The position numbers were made by a program, and so were the translations under genes. Shown piece after piece: positions 12,940 through 25,719 of a stretch of 64,000 bases of DNA. The stretch covers positions 186,001 through 250,000 of the forward strand of contig JAWPHD010001284.1 in assembly GCA_037043455.1 (NCBI GenBank), read 5' to 3'. The DNA comes from Cyrtodaria siliqua. Taxonomy: Eukaryota > Mollusca > Bivalvia > Adapedonta > Hiatellidae. The notes below the pieces were generated by a model. It did not search any database, was not told the origin of the DNA, and saw only the letters and a program-made list of their open reading frames with translations. The stretch's first letter is position 1. Each line of letters begins with the position of its first letter.

Positions 12940-15900
12940 CTAGTTTACTACGAGGTATGAACTACAGCTAGTTTACTACGAGGTATAAACAGCAGCTAGT
13001 TTACAACGTGGTAAGAACAACATCTAGTTTACAATGAGGTATGAACATCAGCTAGTTAACTACAAGGTATGAACATCAGCTAGTTTACTACGATGTATGA
13101 ACAACGGCTAGTTTACTACGAGGATTGAACAACAGATAGTTTACTACGAGGTATGACCTACAGCTAGTTTACTTCGAGGTATGAGCAACAGCGAGTTTAC
13201 TACGAGGTAGGAAAAACAGCCAGTTTACTACGAGGTATGAACAACAGCTGAACAACAGCTAGTTTACTAAGAGTTATGAACAACAGATAGTTTATTAAGA
13301 GGTATGAACAACAGCTAGTTTACTACGAGATGTGAACAACAGCTAGTTTACAAAGAGGTATGAACAACAGCTAGTTTAATAGGAGGTATGAACAACAGCT
13401 AGTTTACTACGAGGTGTGAACAACAGCTAGTTTCTAAGAGGTATGAACAACAGCTAGTGTACTAGGAGGTATGGACAACAGCTAGTTTACTACGCGGTTT
13501 GAACAACAGCTAGTTTACTACGAGATATAAACAACAGCTAGTTTACTACGAAGTATGAACAACAGCTAGTTTACTTCGAGGTATGAACTACAGCTAGTTT
13601 ACTACGAGGTATGAACAAAAGCTAGTCTACTACGAGGTATGAACTACAGCTAGTTTACTACGAGGTATGAACACCAGCTACTTTACTACGAGGTATGAAC
13701 TACAGCTAGTTAACTACGAGCTTTGAACAACAGCAATTTTACTACGAGGTATGAACAACAGCTAGTTTACTACGAGGTATGAACTACAGCTAGTTTACTA
13801 CGAGGTATGAACAACAGCAAGTTTACTAGGAGGTATGAACAACAGCTAGTTTACAACGAGGTATGAACAACAGCTAGTTTACTACGAGGTATGAACAAAA
13901 GCTAGTTTACTACGAGGTATGAACACCAGCTAGTTTACAACGAGGTATGAACTACAACTAATATACTACGAGTTATGAACAACAGCTAGTTTACTACGAG
14001 GTATGAACAACATCTAGTTTACTACGGGTATGATCAACAGCTGAACAACAGCTAGTTTACTACGCCTTATGAACAACAGCTAGTTTACTACGAGGTATGA
14101 ACTACAGCTAGTTGACTACGAGGTATAAACAGCAGCTAGTTTACCACGTGGTATGAACAACATCTAGTTTACAATGAGGTATGAACATCAGCTAGTTAAC
14201 TACAAGGTATGAACATCAGCTAGTTTACTACGATGTATGAACAACGAAAAGTTTACTACGAGGATTAAAGGATAATTACATACGAGGTATGAACTACAGC
14301 TAGTTTACTTCGAGGTATGAACAACAGCTAGTTTATTACGAGGTATGAACAACAGCTTGTTTACTAAGAGGTTTGAACAACATCTTGTTTACTACTAGGT
14401 ATGAACTACAGCTAGTTTACTACGAGGTATGAACAACAGCTAGTTTACTAAGAGGTATTATCAAGAGCTAGTTTTCTAGAGGTATGAACAACAGCTGTTT
14501 ACTACGAGGTATGAACTACAGCTTGTTTGCTACGAGGTATGCACAACAGCTAGTTTACTACGAGGTATGAACAAAAGCTAGTTTACTACGAGATATATGA
14601 ACTACAGCTAGTTTACTACGAGGTATGAACAACAACTAGTTTACTACGGGGTATGAACAACAGCTGGACAACAGCTAGTTTACTACTAGGTATGAACAAC
14701 AGCTAGTTTACTACGAGGTATTAACTACAGCTAGTTTAATACGAGATATGAACAACAGCTAGTTTACTACGAGGTATGAACAAAAGCTTCTTTACTACGA
14801 GGTATAAACTACAGCTAGTTTAATAGTTTACTACGAGGTATGAATTACATCTAGTTTACAGTTAGCGAGAAGCCCTACGAGGTATGAACAACAGCTAGTT
14901 TAATACGAGGTATAAACAAAAGCTAGGTTACAGTTAGCGAGAAGCCCAACTCGTACTACAAGGAATAAACAACAGCTAGTTTACTACGAGGTATGAACTA
15001 CAGCTAGTTTAATACGAGGTATGAACAACAGCTAGTTTACTACGGGGTATGAGCAACAGCGAGTTTACTACGAGGTATGAACAACAGCTAGTTTACAGTT
15101 AGCGAGAAGTCCTACGATGTATGACCAAGAGCTAGTTTACTACGCGGTATGAACAACAGCTAGCTGAACACGATGTATGAACTACAGCTAGTTTTCTACG
15201 AGGTATGAGCAACAGCGAGTTTACTACGAGGTAGGAACAACAGCTAGTTTACTACGAGGTATGAACAAAAGCTAGTTGACTACGATGTATGAACTACATC
15301 TAGTTGACTACGAGGTGTGAATAACAGCTAGTTTACTACGAGGTATGAACTACAGCTTCTTTACTACGAGGTATGAACAACAGCTAGTTTATTACGAGGT
15401 GTGAACAACAGTTAGTTTAATACGAGGTGTGAACAACAGCTAGTTTACTACGGGGTATGAACAATAGCTAGTTTACAATTAGCGAGAAGCCCTACAAGGT
15501 ATGAACAACAGCTAATTTACTACGAGGTATGAACAATAGCTAGTTTCCTACGAGGTATGATCACCAGCTTGTTTACTACGAGGTACAAACAACAGCTAGT
15601 TTACTACGAGGTATGCACACCAGCTAGTTTACTACGATGTATGAACAACAGCTAGTTTACTGCGAGGTATGAACAATAGCTAGTTTACTACGAGGTATAA
15701 ACAACAGCTAATTTACTACCAGGTATGAACAACAGCTAGTTTATTACGGGGTATGAAAACATCTAGTTTACTACGAGGTATGAACAACAGCTAGTTTACT
15801 ACGAGGTAGGAACAACATCTAGTTTACAGTTAGCGAGAAGATCTACGAGGTATGAACAACAGCTATTTTACTAGGATGTATGACAAAGAGCTAGTTTACT

Positions 15901-18900
15901 ACGCGGTATGAACAACAGCTAGTTTAATACGGGGTATGAGCAACAGCGAGTTTACTACGAGGTATGAACAACAGCTAGTTTACAGTTAGCGAGAAGTCCT
16001 ACGATGTATGACCAAGAGCTAGCTTACCACGCGGTATGAACAACAGCTAGCTGAACACGATGTATGAACTACAGCTAGTTTTCTACGAGGTATGAGCAAC
16101 AGCGAGTTTACTACGAGGTAGGAACAACAGCTAGTTTACTACGAGGTATGAACAAAAGCTAGTTGACTACGAGGTATGAACTACATCTAGTTTACTATGA
16201 GGTATGAACAACAGCTAGTTTACTACGAGGTGTAAACAACAGTTAGTTTAATACGAGGTGTGAACAACAGCTGGTTTACTACGAGGTATGAACTACAGCT
16301 GGTTTACTACGAGGTATGAGCAACAACTAGTTTACTACGAGGTATGAACAATAGCTAGTTTACTACCAGGTATGTACAACAACTAGTTTACTATGAGGTA
16401 TGAACAACAGCTTGTTTAGTACGAGGTATGAACAACAGCTAGTTTACAGTTATCGAGAAGCCCTACGAGGTATGAACAAGAGCTAGTTGACTACGAGGTA
16501 TGAACAAGAGCTGGTTTACTAAGGGGTATGAACAACAGCTAGTTTACTACGAGGTATGAACAACAGCTAGTTTACTACGAGGTATGAACAAAAGCTAGTT
16601 TACTACGAGGTATGAACAACAGCTATTTTACTACGAGGTATGAACTAAAACTAATTTACTACGAGGTATGAACAACATCTAGTTTACTACGGGGTGAAAA
16701 CAACAGCTAGTTTACAGCGAGATATGAACAACAGCTAGTTTACTACGGGGTTTGAACAAAAGCAAGATTTCTACGAGGTATGAACAACATCTAGTTTACT
16801 ACGAGATATGAAAACAGCTAGTTTACTACGAGGTATGAGCAAAATCTAGTTTACTACGAGGTATGAACTACAGCAAGTTTATTACGAGGTATGAACAACA
16901 GCTAGTTTACTACGAGGTATGAACACAATCTAGTTTACTACGAGGTATGAACTACAGCTAGTTTACTACGAGGTATGAACAACAGCTACTTTACTACGAG
17001 GTATGAACAACAGCTTGTTTACTACGTCGTATAAACTATAGCTAGTTTACTACGGGGTATTAAAAACAGCCAGTTTTCAACGGGTTATGAACAACAGCTA
17101 GTTTACTATGAGGTATGAACAACAGCTAGTTTACTACGAGGTATGAACACCAGCTAGTTACTACGAGGTATGAACAAAAGTTAGTTGACTACGAGGTATA
17201 AACAGCAGCTAGTTTACAACGAGGTATGAACAACAACTAGTTTACAATGAGGTATAAACAACAGCTAGTTGACTACGAGGTATGAAAAACAGCTTGTTTA
17301 CTAGGAAGTATGAACGACAGCTAGTTGACTACGAGTTACGAACAACAGCTACTTTATTGTTAGCGAGAAACCATACGATGTATGAACAACAGCTAGTTTA
17401 CCACGGGGTATGAACAACATCTAGTTTACTACGAGGTATGAACAACAGCTAGTTTACTACGAGGTATGAACTACAGCTAGTTTACTACGAGGTATAAACA
17501 GCAGCTAGTTTACAACGTGGTAAGAACAACATCTAGTTTACAATGAGGTATGAACATCAGCTAGTTAACTACAAGGTATGAACATCAGCTAGTTTACTAC
17601 GATGTATGAACAACGGCTAGTTTACTAAGAGGATTGAACAACAGGTAGTTTACTACGAGGTATGAACTACAGCTAGTTTACTTCGAGGTATGAGCAACAG
17701 CGAGTTTACTACGAGGTAGGAAAAACAGCCAGTTTACTACGAGGTATGAACAACAGCTGAACAACAGCTAGTTTACTAAGAGTTATGAACAACAGATAGT
17801 TTATTAAGAGGTATGAACAACAGCTAGTTTACTACGAGATGTGAACAACAGCTAGTTTACAAAGAGGTATGAACAACAGCTAGTTTAATAGGAGGTATGA
17901 ACAACAGCTAGTTTACTACGAGGTGTGAACAACAGCTAGTTTCTAAGAGGTATGAACAACAGCTAGTGTACTAGGAGGTATGGACAACAGCTAGTTTACT
18001 ACGCGGTTTGAACAACAGCTAGTTTACTACGAGATATAAACAACAGCTAGTTTACTACGAAGTATGAACAACAGCTAGTTTACTTCGAGGTATGAACTAC
18101 AGCTAGTTTACTACGAGGTATGAACAAAAGCTAGTCTACTACGAGGTATGAACTACAGCTAGTTTACTACGAGGTATGAACACCAGCTACTTTACTACGA
18201 GGTATGAACTACAGCTAGTTAACTACGAGCTTTGAACAACAGCAATTTTACTACGAGGTATGAACAACAGCTAGTTTACTACGAGGTATGAACTACAGCT
18301 AGTTTATTACGAGGTATGAACAACAGCAAGTTTACTAGGAGGTATGAACAACAGCTAGTTTACAACGAGGTATGAACAACAGCTAGTTTACTACGAGGTA
18401 TGAACAAAAGCTAGTTTACAACGAGGTATGAACACCAGCTAGTTTACAACGAGGTATGAACTACAACTAATATACTACGAGTTATGAACAACAGCTAGTT
18501 TACTACGAGGTATGAACAACATCTAGTTTACTACGGGTATGATCAACAGCTGAACAACAGCTAGTTTACTACGCCTTATGAACAACAGCTAGTTTACTAC
18601 GAGGTATGAACTACAGCTAGTTGACTACGAGGTATAAACAGCAGCTAGTTTACCACGTGGTATGAACAACATCTAGTTTACAATGAGGTATGAACATCAG
18701 CTAGTTAACTACAAGGTATGAACATCAGCTAGTTTACTACGATGTATGAACAACGAAAAGTTTACTACGAGGATTAAACAACAGGTAGTTTACATACGAG
18801 GTATGAACTACAGCTAGTTTACTTCGAGGTATGAACAACAGCTAGTTTATTACGAGGTATGAACAACAGCTTGTTTACTAAGAGGTTTGAACAACATCTT

Positions 18901-21900
18901 GTTTACTACTAGGTATGAACTACAGCTAGTTTACTACGAGGTATGAACAACAGCTAGTTTACTAAGAGGTATTATCAAGAGCTAGTTTTCTAGAGGTATG
19001 AACAACAGCTGTTTACTACGAGGTATGAACTACAGCTTGTTTGCTACGAGGTATGCACAACAGCTAGTTTACTACGAGGTATGAACAAAAGCTAGTTTAC
19101 TACGAGATATATGAACTACAGCTAGTTTACTACGAGGTATGAACAACAACTAGTTTACTACGGGGTATGAACAACAGCTGGACAACAGCTAGTTTACTAC
19201 TAGGTATGAACAACAGCTAGTTTACTTCGAGGTATTAACTACAGCTAGTTTAATACGAGATATGAACAACAGCTAGTTTACTACGAGGTATGAACAAAAG
19301 CTTCTTTACTACGAGGTATAAACTACAGCTAGTTTAATAGTTTACTACGAGGTATGAACTACATCTAGTTTACAGTTAGCGAGAAGCCCTACGAGGTATG
19401 AACAACAGCTAGTTTAATACGAGGTATAAACAAAAGCTAGGTTACAGTTAGCGAGAAGCCCAACTCGTACTACAAGGAATATACAAAAGCTAGTTTACTA
19501 CGAGGTATGAACTACAGCTAGTTTAATACGAGGTATGAACAACAGCTAGTTTACTACGGGGTATGAGCAACAGCGAGTTTACTACGAGGTATGATCAACA
19601 GCTAGTTTACAGTTAGCGAGAAGTCCTACGATGTATGACCAAGAGCTAGTTTACTACGCGGTATGAACAACAGCTAGCTGAACACGATGTATGAACTACA
19701 GCTAGTTTTCTACGAGGTATGAGCAACAGCGAGTTTACTACGAGGTAGGAACAACAGCTAGTTTACTACGAGGTATGAACAAAAGCTAGTTGACTACGAT
19801 GTATGAACTACATCTAGTTGACTACGAGGTGTGAATAACAGCTAGTTTACTACGAGGTATGAACTACAGCTTCTTTACTACGAGGTATGAACAACAGCTA
19901 GTTTATTACGAGGTGTGAACAACAGTTAGTTTAATACGAGGTGTGAACAACAGCTAGTTTACTACGGGGTATGAACAATAGCTAGTTTACAATTAGCGAG
20001 AAGCCCTACAAGGTATGAACAACAGCTAATTTACTACGAGGTATGAACAATAGCTAGTTTCCTACGAGGTATGATCACCAGCTTGTTTACTACGAGGTAC
20101 AAACAACAGCTAGTTTACTACGAGGTATGCACACCAGCTAGTTTACTACGATGTATGAACAACAGCTAGTTTACTGCGAGGTATGAACAATAGCTAGTTT
20201 ACTACGAGGTATAAACAACAGCTAATTTACTACCAGGTTTGAACAACAGCTAGTTTATTACGGGGTATGAAAACATCTAGTTTACTACGAGGTATGAACA
20301 ACAGCTAGTTTACTACGAGGTAGGAACAACATCTAGTTTACAGTTAGCGAGAAGATCTACGAGGTATGAACAACAGCTATTTTACTAGGATGTATGACAA
20401 AGAGCTAGTTTACTACGCGGTATGAACAACAGCTAGTTTAATACGGGGTATGAGCAACAGCGAGTTTACTACGAGGTATGAACAACAGCTAGTTTACAGT
20501 TAGCGAGAAGTCCTACGATGTATGACCAAGAGCTAGCTTACCACGCGGTATGAACAACAGCTAGCTGAACACGATGTATGAACTACAGCTAGTTTTCTAC
20601 GAGGTATGAGCAACAGCGATTTTACTACGAGGTAGGAACAACAGCTAGTTTACTACGAGGTATGAACAAAAGCTAGTTGACTACGAGGTATGAACTACAT
20701 CTAGTTTACTATGAGGTATGAACAACAGCTAGTTTACTACGAGGTGTAAACAACAGTTAGTTTAATACGAGGTGTGAACAACAGCTGGTTTACTACGAGG
20801 TATGAACTACAGCTGGTTTACTACGAGGTATGAGCAACAACTAGTTTACTACGAGGTATGAACAATAGCTAGTTTACTACCAGGTATGTACAACAACTAG
20901 TTTACTATGAGGTATGAACAACAGCTTGTTTAGTACGAGGTATGAACAACAGCTAGTTTACAGTTATCGAGAAGCCCTACGAGGTATGAACAAGAGCTAG
21001 TTGACTACGAGGTATGAACAAGAGCTGGTTTACTAAGGGGTATGAACAACAGCTAGTTTACTACGAGGTATGAACAACAGCTAGTTTACTACGAGGTATG
21101 AACAAAAGCTAGTTTACTACGAGGTATGAACAACAGCTATTTTACTACGAGGTATGAACTAAAACTAATTTACTACGAGGTATGAACAACATCTAGTTTA
21201 CTACGGGGTGAAAACAACAGCTAGTTTACAGCGAGATATGAACAACAGCTAGTTTACTACGGGGTTTGAACAAAAGCAAGATTTCTACGAGGTATGAACA
21301 ACATCTAGTTTACTACGAGATATGAAAACAGCTAGTTTACTACGAGGTATGAGCAAAATCTAGTTTACTACGAGGTATGAACTACAGCAAGTTTATTACG
21401 AGGTATGAACAACAGCTAGTTTACTACGAGGTATGAACACAATCTAGTTTACTACGAGGTATGAACTACAGCTAGTTTACTACGAGGTATGAACAACAGC
21501 TACTTTACTACGAGGTATGAACAACAGCTTGTTTACTACGTCGTATAAACTATAGCTAGTTTACTACGGGGTATTAAAAACAGCCAGTTTTCAACGGGTT
21601 ATGAACAACAGCTAGTTTACTATGAGGTATGAACAACAGCTAGTTTACTACGAGGTATGAACACCAGCTAGTTACTACGAGGTATGAACAAAAGTTAGTT
21701 GACTACGAGGTATAAACAGCAGCTAGTTTACAACGAGGTATGAACAACAACTAGTTTACAATGAGGTATAAACAACAGCTAGTTGACTACGAGGTATGAA
21801 AAACAGCTTGTTTACTAGGAAGTATGAACGACAGCTAGTTGACTACGAGTTACGAACAACAGCTACTTTATTGTTAGCGAGAAACGATACGATGTATGAA

Positions 21901-21960
21901 CAACAGCTAGTTTACCACGGGGTATGAACAACATCTAGTTTACTACGAGGTATGAACAAC
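12940..21960. repeat. ~4.51-kb higher-order repeat, two tandem copies
   Basis: Copy 1 is about 12.94-17.45 kb and copy 2 about 17.45-21.96 kb. Matched markers: GTAAGAACAACATC at 13011 and 17520 (4509 bp), TATGATCAACAGCTG at 14029 and 18538 (4509 bp), ATGACCAAGAGC at 15121 and 19635 (4514 bp), and CAGCAAGTTTATTACG at 16871 and 21385 (4514 bp). The 5-bp change falls near 14.27/18.77 kb, where copy 1 reads AAAGGATAATTACATACG. This is the largest repeat period in the array, and the two copies look almost identical. Confidence 0.88.
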
Positions 21961-23102
21961 AGCTAGTTTACTACGGGGTATGAGCAACAGCGAGTTTACT
22001 ACGAGGTAGGAACAACAGCTAGTTTACAGTTAGCGAGAAGCCCTACGATGTATGACCAAGAGCTAGTTTACATCGCGGTATAAACAACAGCTAGCTTAAC
22101 ACGGTGTATGAACTACAGCTAGTATTCTACGAGGTATGAGTAACAGCGAGTTTACTACGAGGTACGAACAACAGCTAGTTTACTACGAGGTATGAACAAA
22201 AGCTAGTTGACTACGAGGTATGAACTACATCTAGTTTACTACGAGGTATGAACTACAGCAAGTTTATTACGAGGTATGAACAACAGCTAGTTTACTACGA
22301 GGTATGAACACAATCTAGTTTACTACGAGGTATGAACTACAGCTAGTTTACTACGAGGTATGAACAACAGCTACTTTACTACGAGGTATGAACAACAGCT
22401 TGTTTACTACGTCGTATGAACTATAGCTAGTTTACTACGGGGTATTAAAAACAGCCAGTTTTCAACGGGTTATGAACAACAGCTAGTTTACTATGAGGTA
22501 TGAACAACAGCTAGTTTACTACGAGGTATGAACACCAGCTAGTTACTACGAGGTATGAACAAAAGTTAGTTGACTACGAGGTATAAACAGCAGCTAGTTT
22601 ACAACGAGGTATGAACAACAACTAGTTTACAATGAGGTATAAACAACAGCTAGTTGACTACGAGGTATGAAAAACAGCTTGTTTACTAGGAAGTATGAAC
22701 AACAGCTAGTTGACTACGAGTTACGAACAACAGCTACTTTATTGTTAGCGAGAAACCATACGATGTATGAACAACAGCTAGTTTACCACGGGGTATGAAC
22801 AACATCTAGTTTACTACGAGGTATGAACAACAGCTAGTTTACTACGGGGTATGAGCAACAGCGAGTTTACTACGAGGTAGGAACAACAGCTAGTTTACAG
22901 TTAGCGAGAAGCCCTACGATGTATGACCAAGAGCTAGTTTACATCGCGGTATAAACAACAGCTAGCTTAACACGGTGTATGAACTACAGCTAGTATTCTA
23001 CGAGGTATGAGTAACAGCGAGTTTACTACGAGGTACGAACAACAGCTAGTTTACTACGAGGTATGAACAAAAGCTAGTTGACTACGAGGTATGAACTACA
23101 TC
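21361..23102. repeat. 871-bp higher-order repeat, two copies
   Basis: CAGCAAGTTTATTACG recurs at 21385 and 22256, and TATGACCAAGAGC at 22051 and 22922, both 871 bp apart. The duplicated block overlaps the right end of the second 4.51-kb copy. It therefore arose after or independently of that larger duplication: only the right copy of the 4.51-kb unit is extended this way. Confidence 0.85.
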
Positions 23103-24008
23103 TAGTTTACTACGAGGTGTGAATATCAGCTAGTTTATTACGAGGTGTGAACAACAGTTAGTTTAATACGAAGGGTGAACAACAGCTAGTTTACTACGAG
23201 GTATGAACAATAGCTAGTTTACAATTAGCGAGAAGCCCTATAAGGTATGAACAACGGCTAATTTACTACGAGGTATGAACAACAGCTAGTTTCCTACGAG
23301 ATATGAACAACAGCTTGTTTACTACGAGCTACAAACAACAGCTAGTTTACAACAAGGTATGCACACCAGATAGTTTACTACGATGTATGAATAACAGCTA
23401 GTTTACTGCGATGTATGAACAATATCTAGTTTACTACGAGGTATAAACAACAGCTAATTTACTACGAGGTATGAACAACAGCTAGTTTACTTCAGGGTAT
23501 GAAAACATCTAGTTTACTACGAGGTATGAACAACAGCTAGTTTACTACGAGGTAGGAACAACAGCTAGTTTACTGTTAGCGATATTCTCTACGAGGTATG
23601 AACAACAGCTAGTTTACTACGATGTATGACCAAGAGCTATTTTACTACGCGGTATGAACAACAGCTAGTTTAATACGATGTATCAACTACTGCTAGTTTT
23701 CTACGAGGTATGAGCAACAGCGAGATTACTACGAGGTATGAACAAAAGCTAGTTGACTACGAGGTATGAACTACATCTAGTTTACTATGAGGTATGAATA
23801 ATAGCTAGTTGACTACGAGGTGTAAACAACAGTTAGTTTAATACGAGGTGTGAACAACAGCTAGTTTACTACGAGGTATGAACAACAGCTAGTTTACAAT
23901 AAGCGAGAAGCCCTACGAGGTATGAACAATAGCTAGTTTACTACGAGGTATGAACAACAGCTAGTTTCCTACATGATATGAACATCAGTTTGTTTCCTAC
24001 GAGGTATA

Positions 24009-24138
24009 TACATGTATATTATAATTATTTGCTGTTTAATTTGAAGACTGAATTTGACTGTCAGCCATATATGTATATGTGTATGTATATCCTCATGGGC
24101 GGTTAGCCTATTGGAAATTTGAAAATAAACTATATGTA
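24009..24138 (+). mobile_element. LINE 3' tail inserted in the minisatellite
   Basis: About 130 bp of non-repeat DNA interrupts the array. Its last part reads TATATCCTCATGGGCGGTTA then GCCTATTGGAAATTTGAAAA and TAAAC. This matches the 3' end of the minus-strand LINE copy at 446-530 (CCTCACGGGC ... GCCTATTGGAA ... AAATAAAG). The array word GGTATA borders it on the left and TGTATAAACAACAG resumes on the right, so a short GTATA-type target duplication is possible. Only the extreme 3' end is present, as expected for a severely 5'-truncated retrotransposition product. It could also be a SINE that shares the LINE tail. Confidence 0.7.
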
Positions 24139-24244
24139 TAAACAACAGCTAGTTTACTACGATGTATGAACAACAGCTAGTTTACTGCGAGGTATGAACA
24201 ATAGCTAGTTTACTACGAGGTATAAACAACAACTAATTTACTAC

Positions 24245-25655
24245 GAGATATGAACAACAGCTAGTTTACTACGAGGTATGAACTACAGTAAGTTTACTAC
24301 GAGGTATGAACAACAGCTAGCTTACTATGAGTAATGAAACACAGCTTGTTTACAGTTAACGAGAAGCCCTACGAGGTATTAACAACATCTAGTTTACTAT
24401 GAGGTATAAACAAAAGCTACTTTACAGTTTGCGAGAAGCCCTACGAGGTATGAACAACAGCTAGTTTACTACGAGTTATGAACAACAGCTAGTTTACTAC
24501 GAGATATGAACAACAGCTTGTTTACTTCTAGGTATGAACAACAGCTAGTTTACTACGATGTATGAACAACAGCTAGTTTACTACGAGGTATGAACAACAG
24601 CTAGTTTACTACGAGGTATGAACAACAGCTTCTTTACTACGAGGTATGAACTTCAACTAGTTTACTACGGTGTATGAACAACAGCTAGTTTACTACGAGG
24701 TAAGAACTACAGCTAGTTTACTACGAAGTCTGAACAACGGCTAGTTTACTACGAGGTATGCACAACGGCTAGTTTATTGCAAGGTATGAACAACGGCTAG
24801 TTTACTACGAGGTATAAACAACGGCTAGTTTACTATGAGGTATGAACAACAGCTAGTTTACTACAAGGTATGAACAACAGCTAGTTTACTGCGAGGTATG
24901 AACAACGGCTAGTTTACTGCGAGGTACGAACATCGGCTAGTTTACTACGAGATATGAACAACAGCTAGTTTACTACGAGATATGAACTACAGTAAGTTTA
25001 CTACGAGGTATGAACAACAGCTAGCTTACTATGAGTAATGTAACACAGCTTGTTTACAGTTAACGAGAAGCCCTACGAGGTATTAACAACATCTAGTTTA
25101 CTATGAGGTATGAACAAAAGCTACTTTACAGTTAGCGAGAAGCCCTACGAGGTATGAACAACAGCTAGTTTACTACGAGTTATGAACAACAGCTAGTTTA
25201 CTACGAGATATGAACACCAGCTTGTTTACTACTAGGTATGAACAACAGCTAGTTTACTACGATGTATGAACAACAGCTAGTTTACTACGAGGTATGAACA
25301 ACAGCTAATTTACTACGAGGTATGAACAACAGCTTCTTTACTACGAGGTATGAACTTCAACTAGTTTACTACGGTGTATGAACAACAGCTAGTTTACTAC
25401 GAGGTAAGAACTACAGCTAGTTTACTACGAAGTCTGAACAACGGCTAGTTTACTACGAGGTATGCACAACGGCTAGTTTATTGCGAGGTATGAACAACGG
25501 CTAGTTTACTACGAGGTATAAACAACGGCTAGTTTACTATGAGGTATGAACAACAGCTAGTTTACTACAAGGTATGAACAACAGCTAGTTTACTGCGAAG
25601 TATGAACAACGGCTAGTTTACTGCGAGGTATGAACATCGGCTAGTTTACTACGAG
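24245..25655. repeat. 704-bp higher-order repeat at the right edge of the array
   Basis: AACTACAGTAAGTTTACTAC recurs at 24281 and 24985, with the following TAGCTTACTATGAGTAATG in both copies (704-bp spacing). The pair lies between the LINE-tail insertion and the right boundary of the array. It has its own diagnostic units, such as AACAACGGCTAG, that are rarer further left, so the edges have evolved separately from the centre. Confidence 0.8.
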
Positions 25656-25719
25656 GTATAAACAACAGCTAGTTTACTACGAGGTATGAACAACAGCTAG
25701 TTTACCGTTAGCGAGAATC

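Larger units (their letters stand above)
4694..25717. repeat. Giant 28-bp minisatellite (~21 kb, ~750 units)
   Basis: A continuous tandem array whose core is TAGTTTACTACGAGGTATG followed by AACAACAG, giving a 28-bp unit. Units vary by single substitutions such as ACTACAG for ACAACAG, AAGAGG or ACGGGG for ACGAGG, and ATAAAC for ATGAAC. Two length variants recur. One has an extra CTGAACAACAG. The other has a 16-bp insertion (CAGTTAGCGAGAAGCC) between GTTTA and CTACGAGG, giving a 44-bp unit. The array ends on that long variant at 25,700-25,717. Since 28 is not a multiple of 3 and the unit contains TAG and TGA, all frames are closed and it encodes no protein. It is built from higher-order blocks listed separately. 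Function unknown; satellite, subtelomeric or neutral array are all possible. Confidence 0.95.

Noticed and set aside
4694..25717. CRISPR array, because of many similar short repeats
   Set aside because: There are no unique spacers between repeats; units are contiguous 28-bp copies with shared variants, and the context is eukaryotic.
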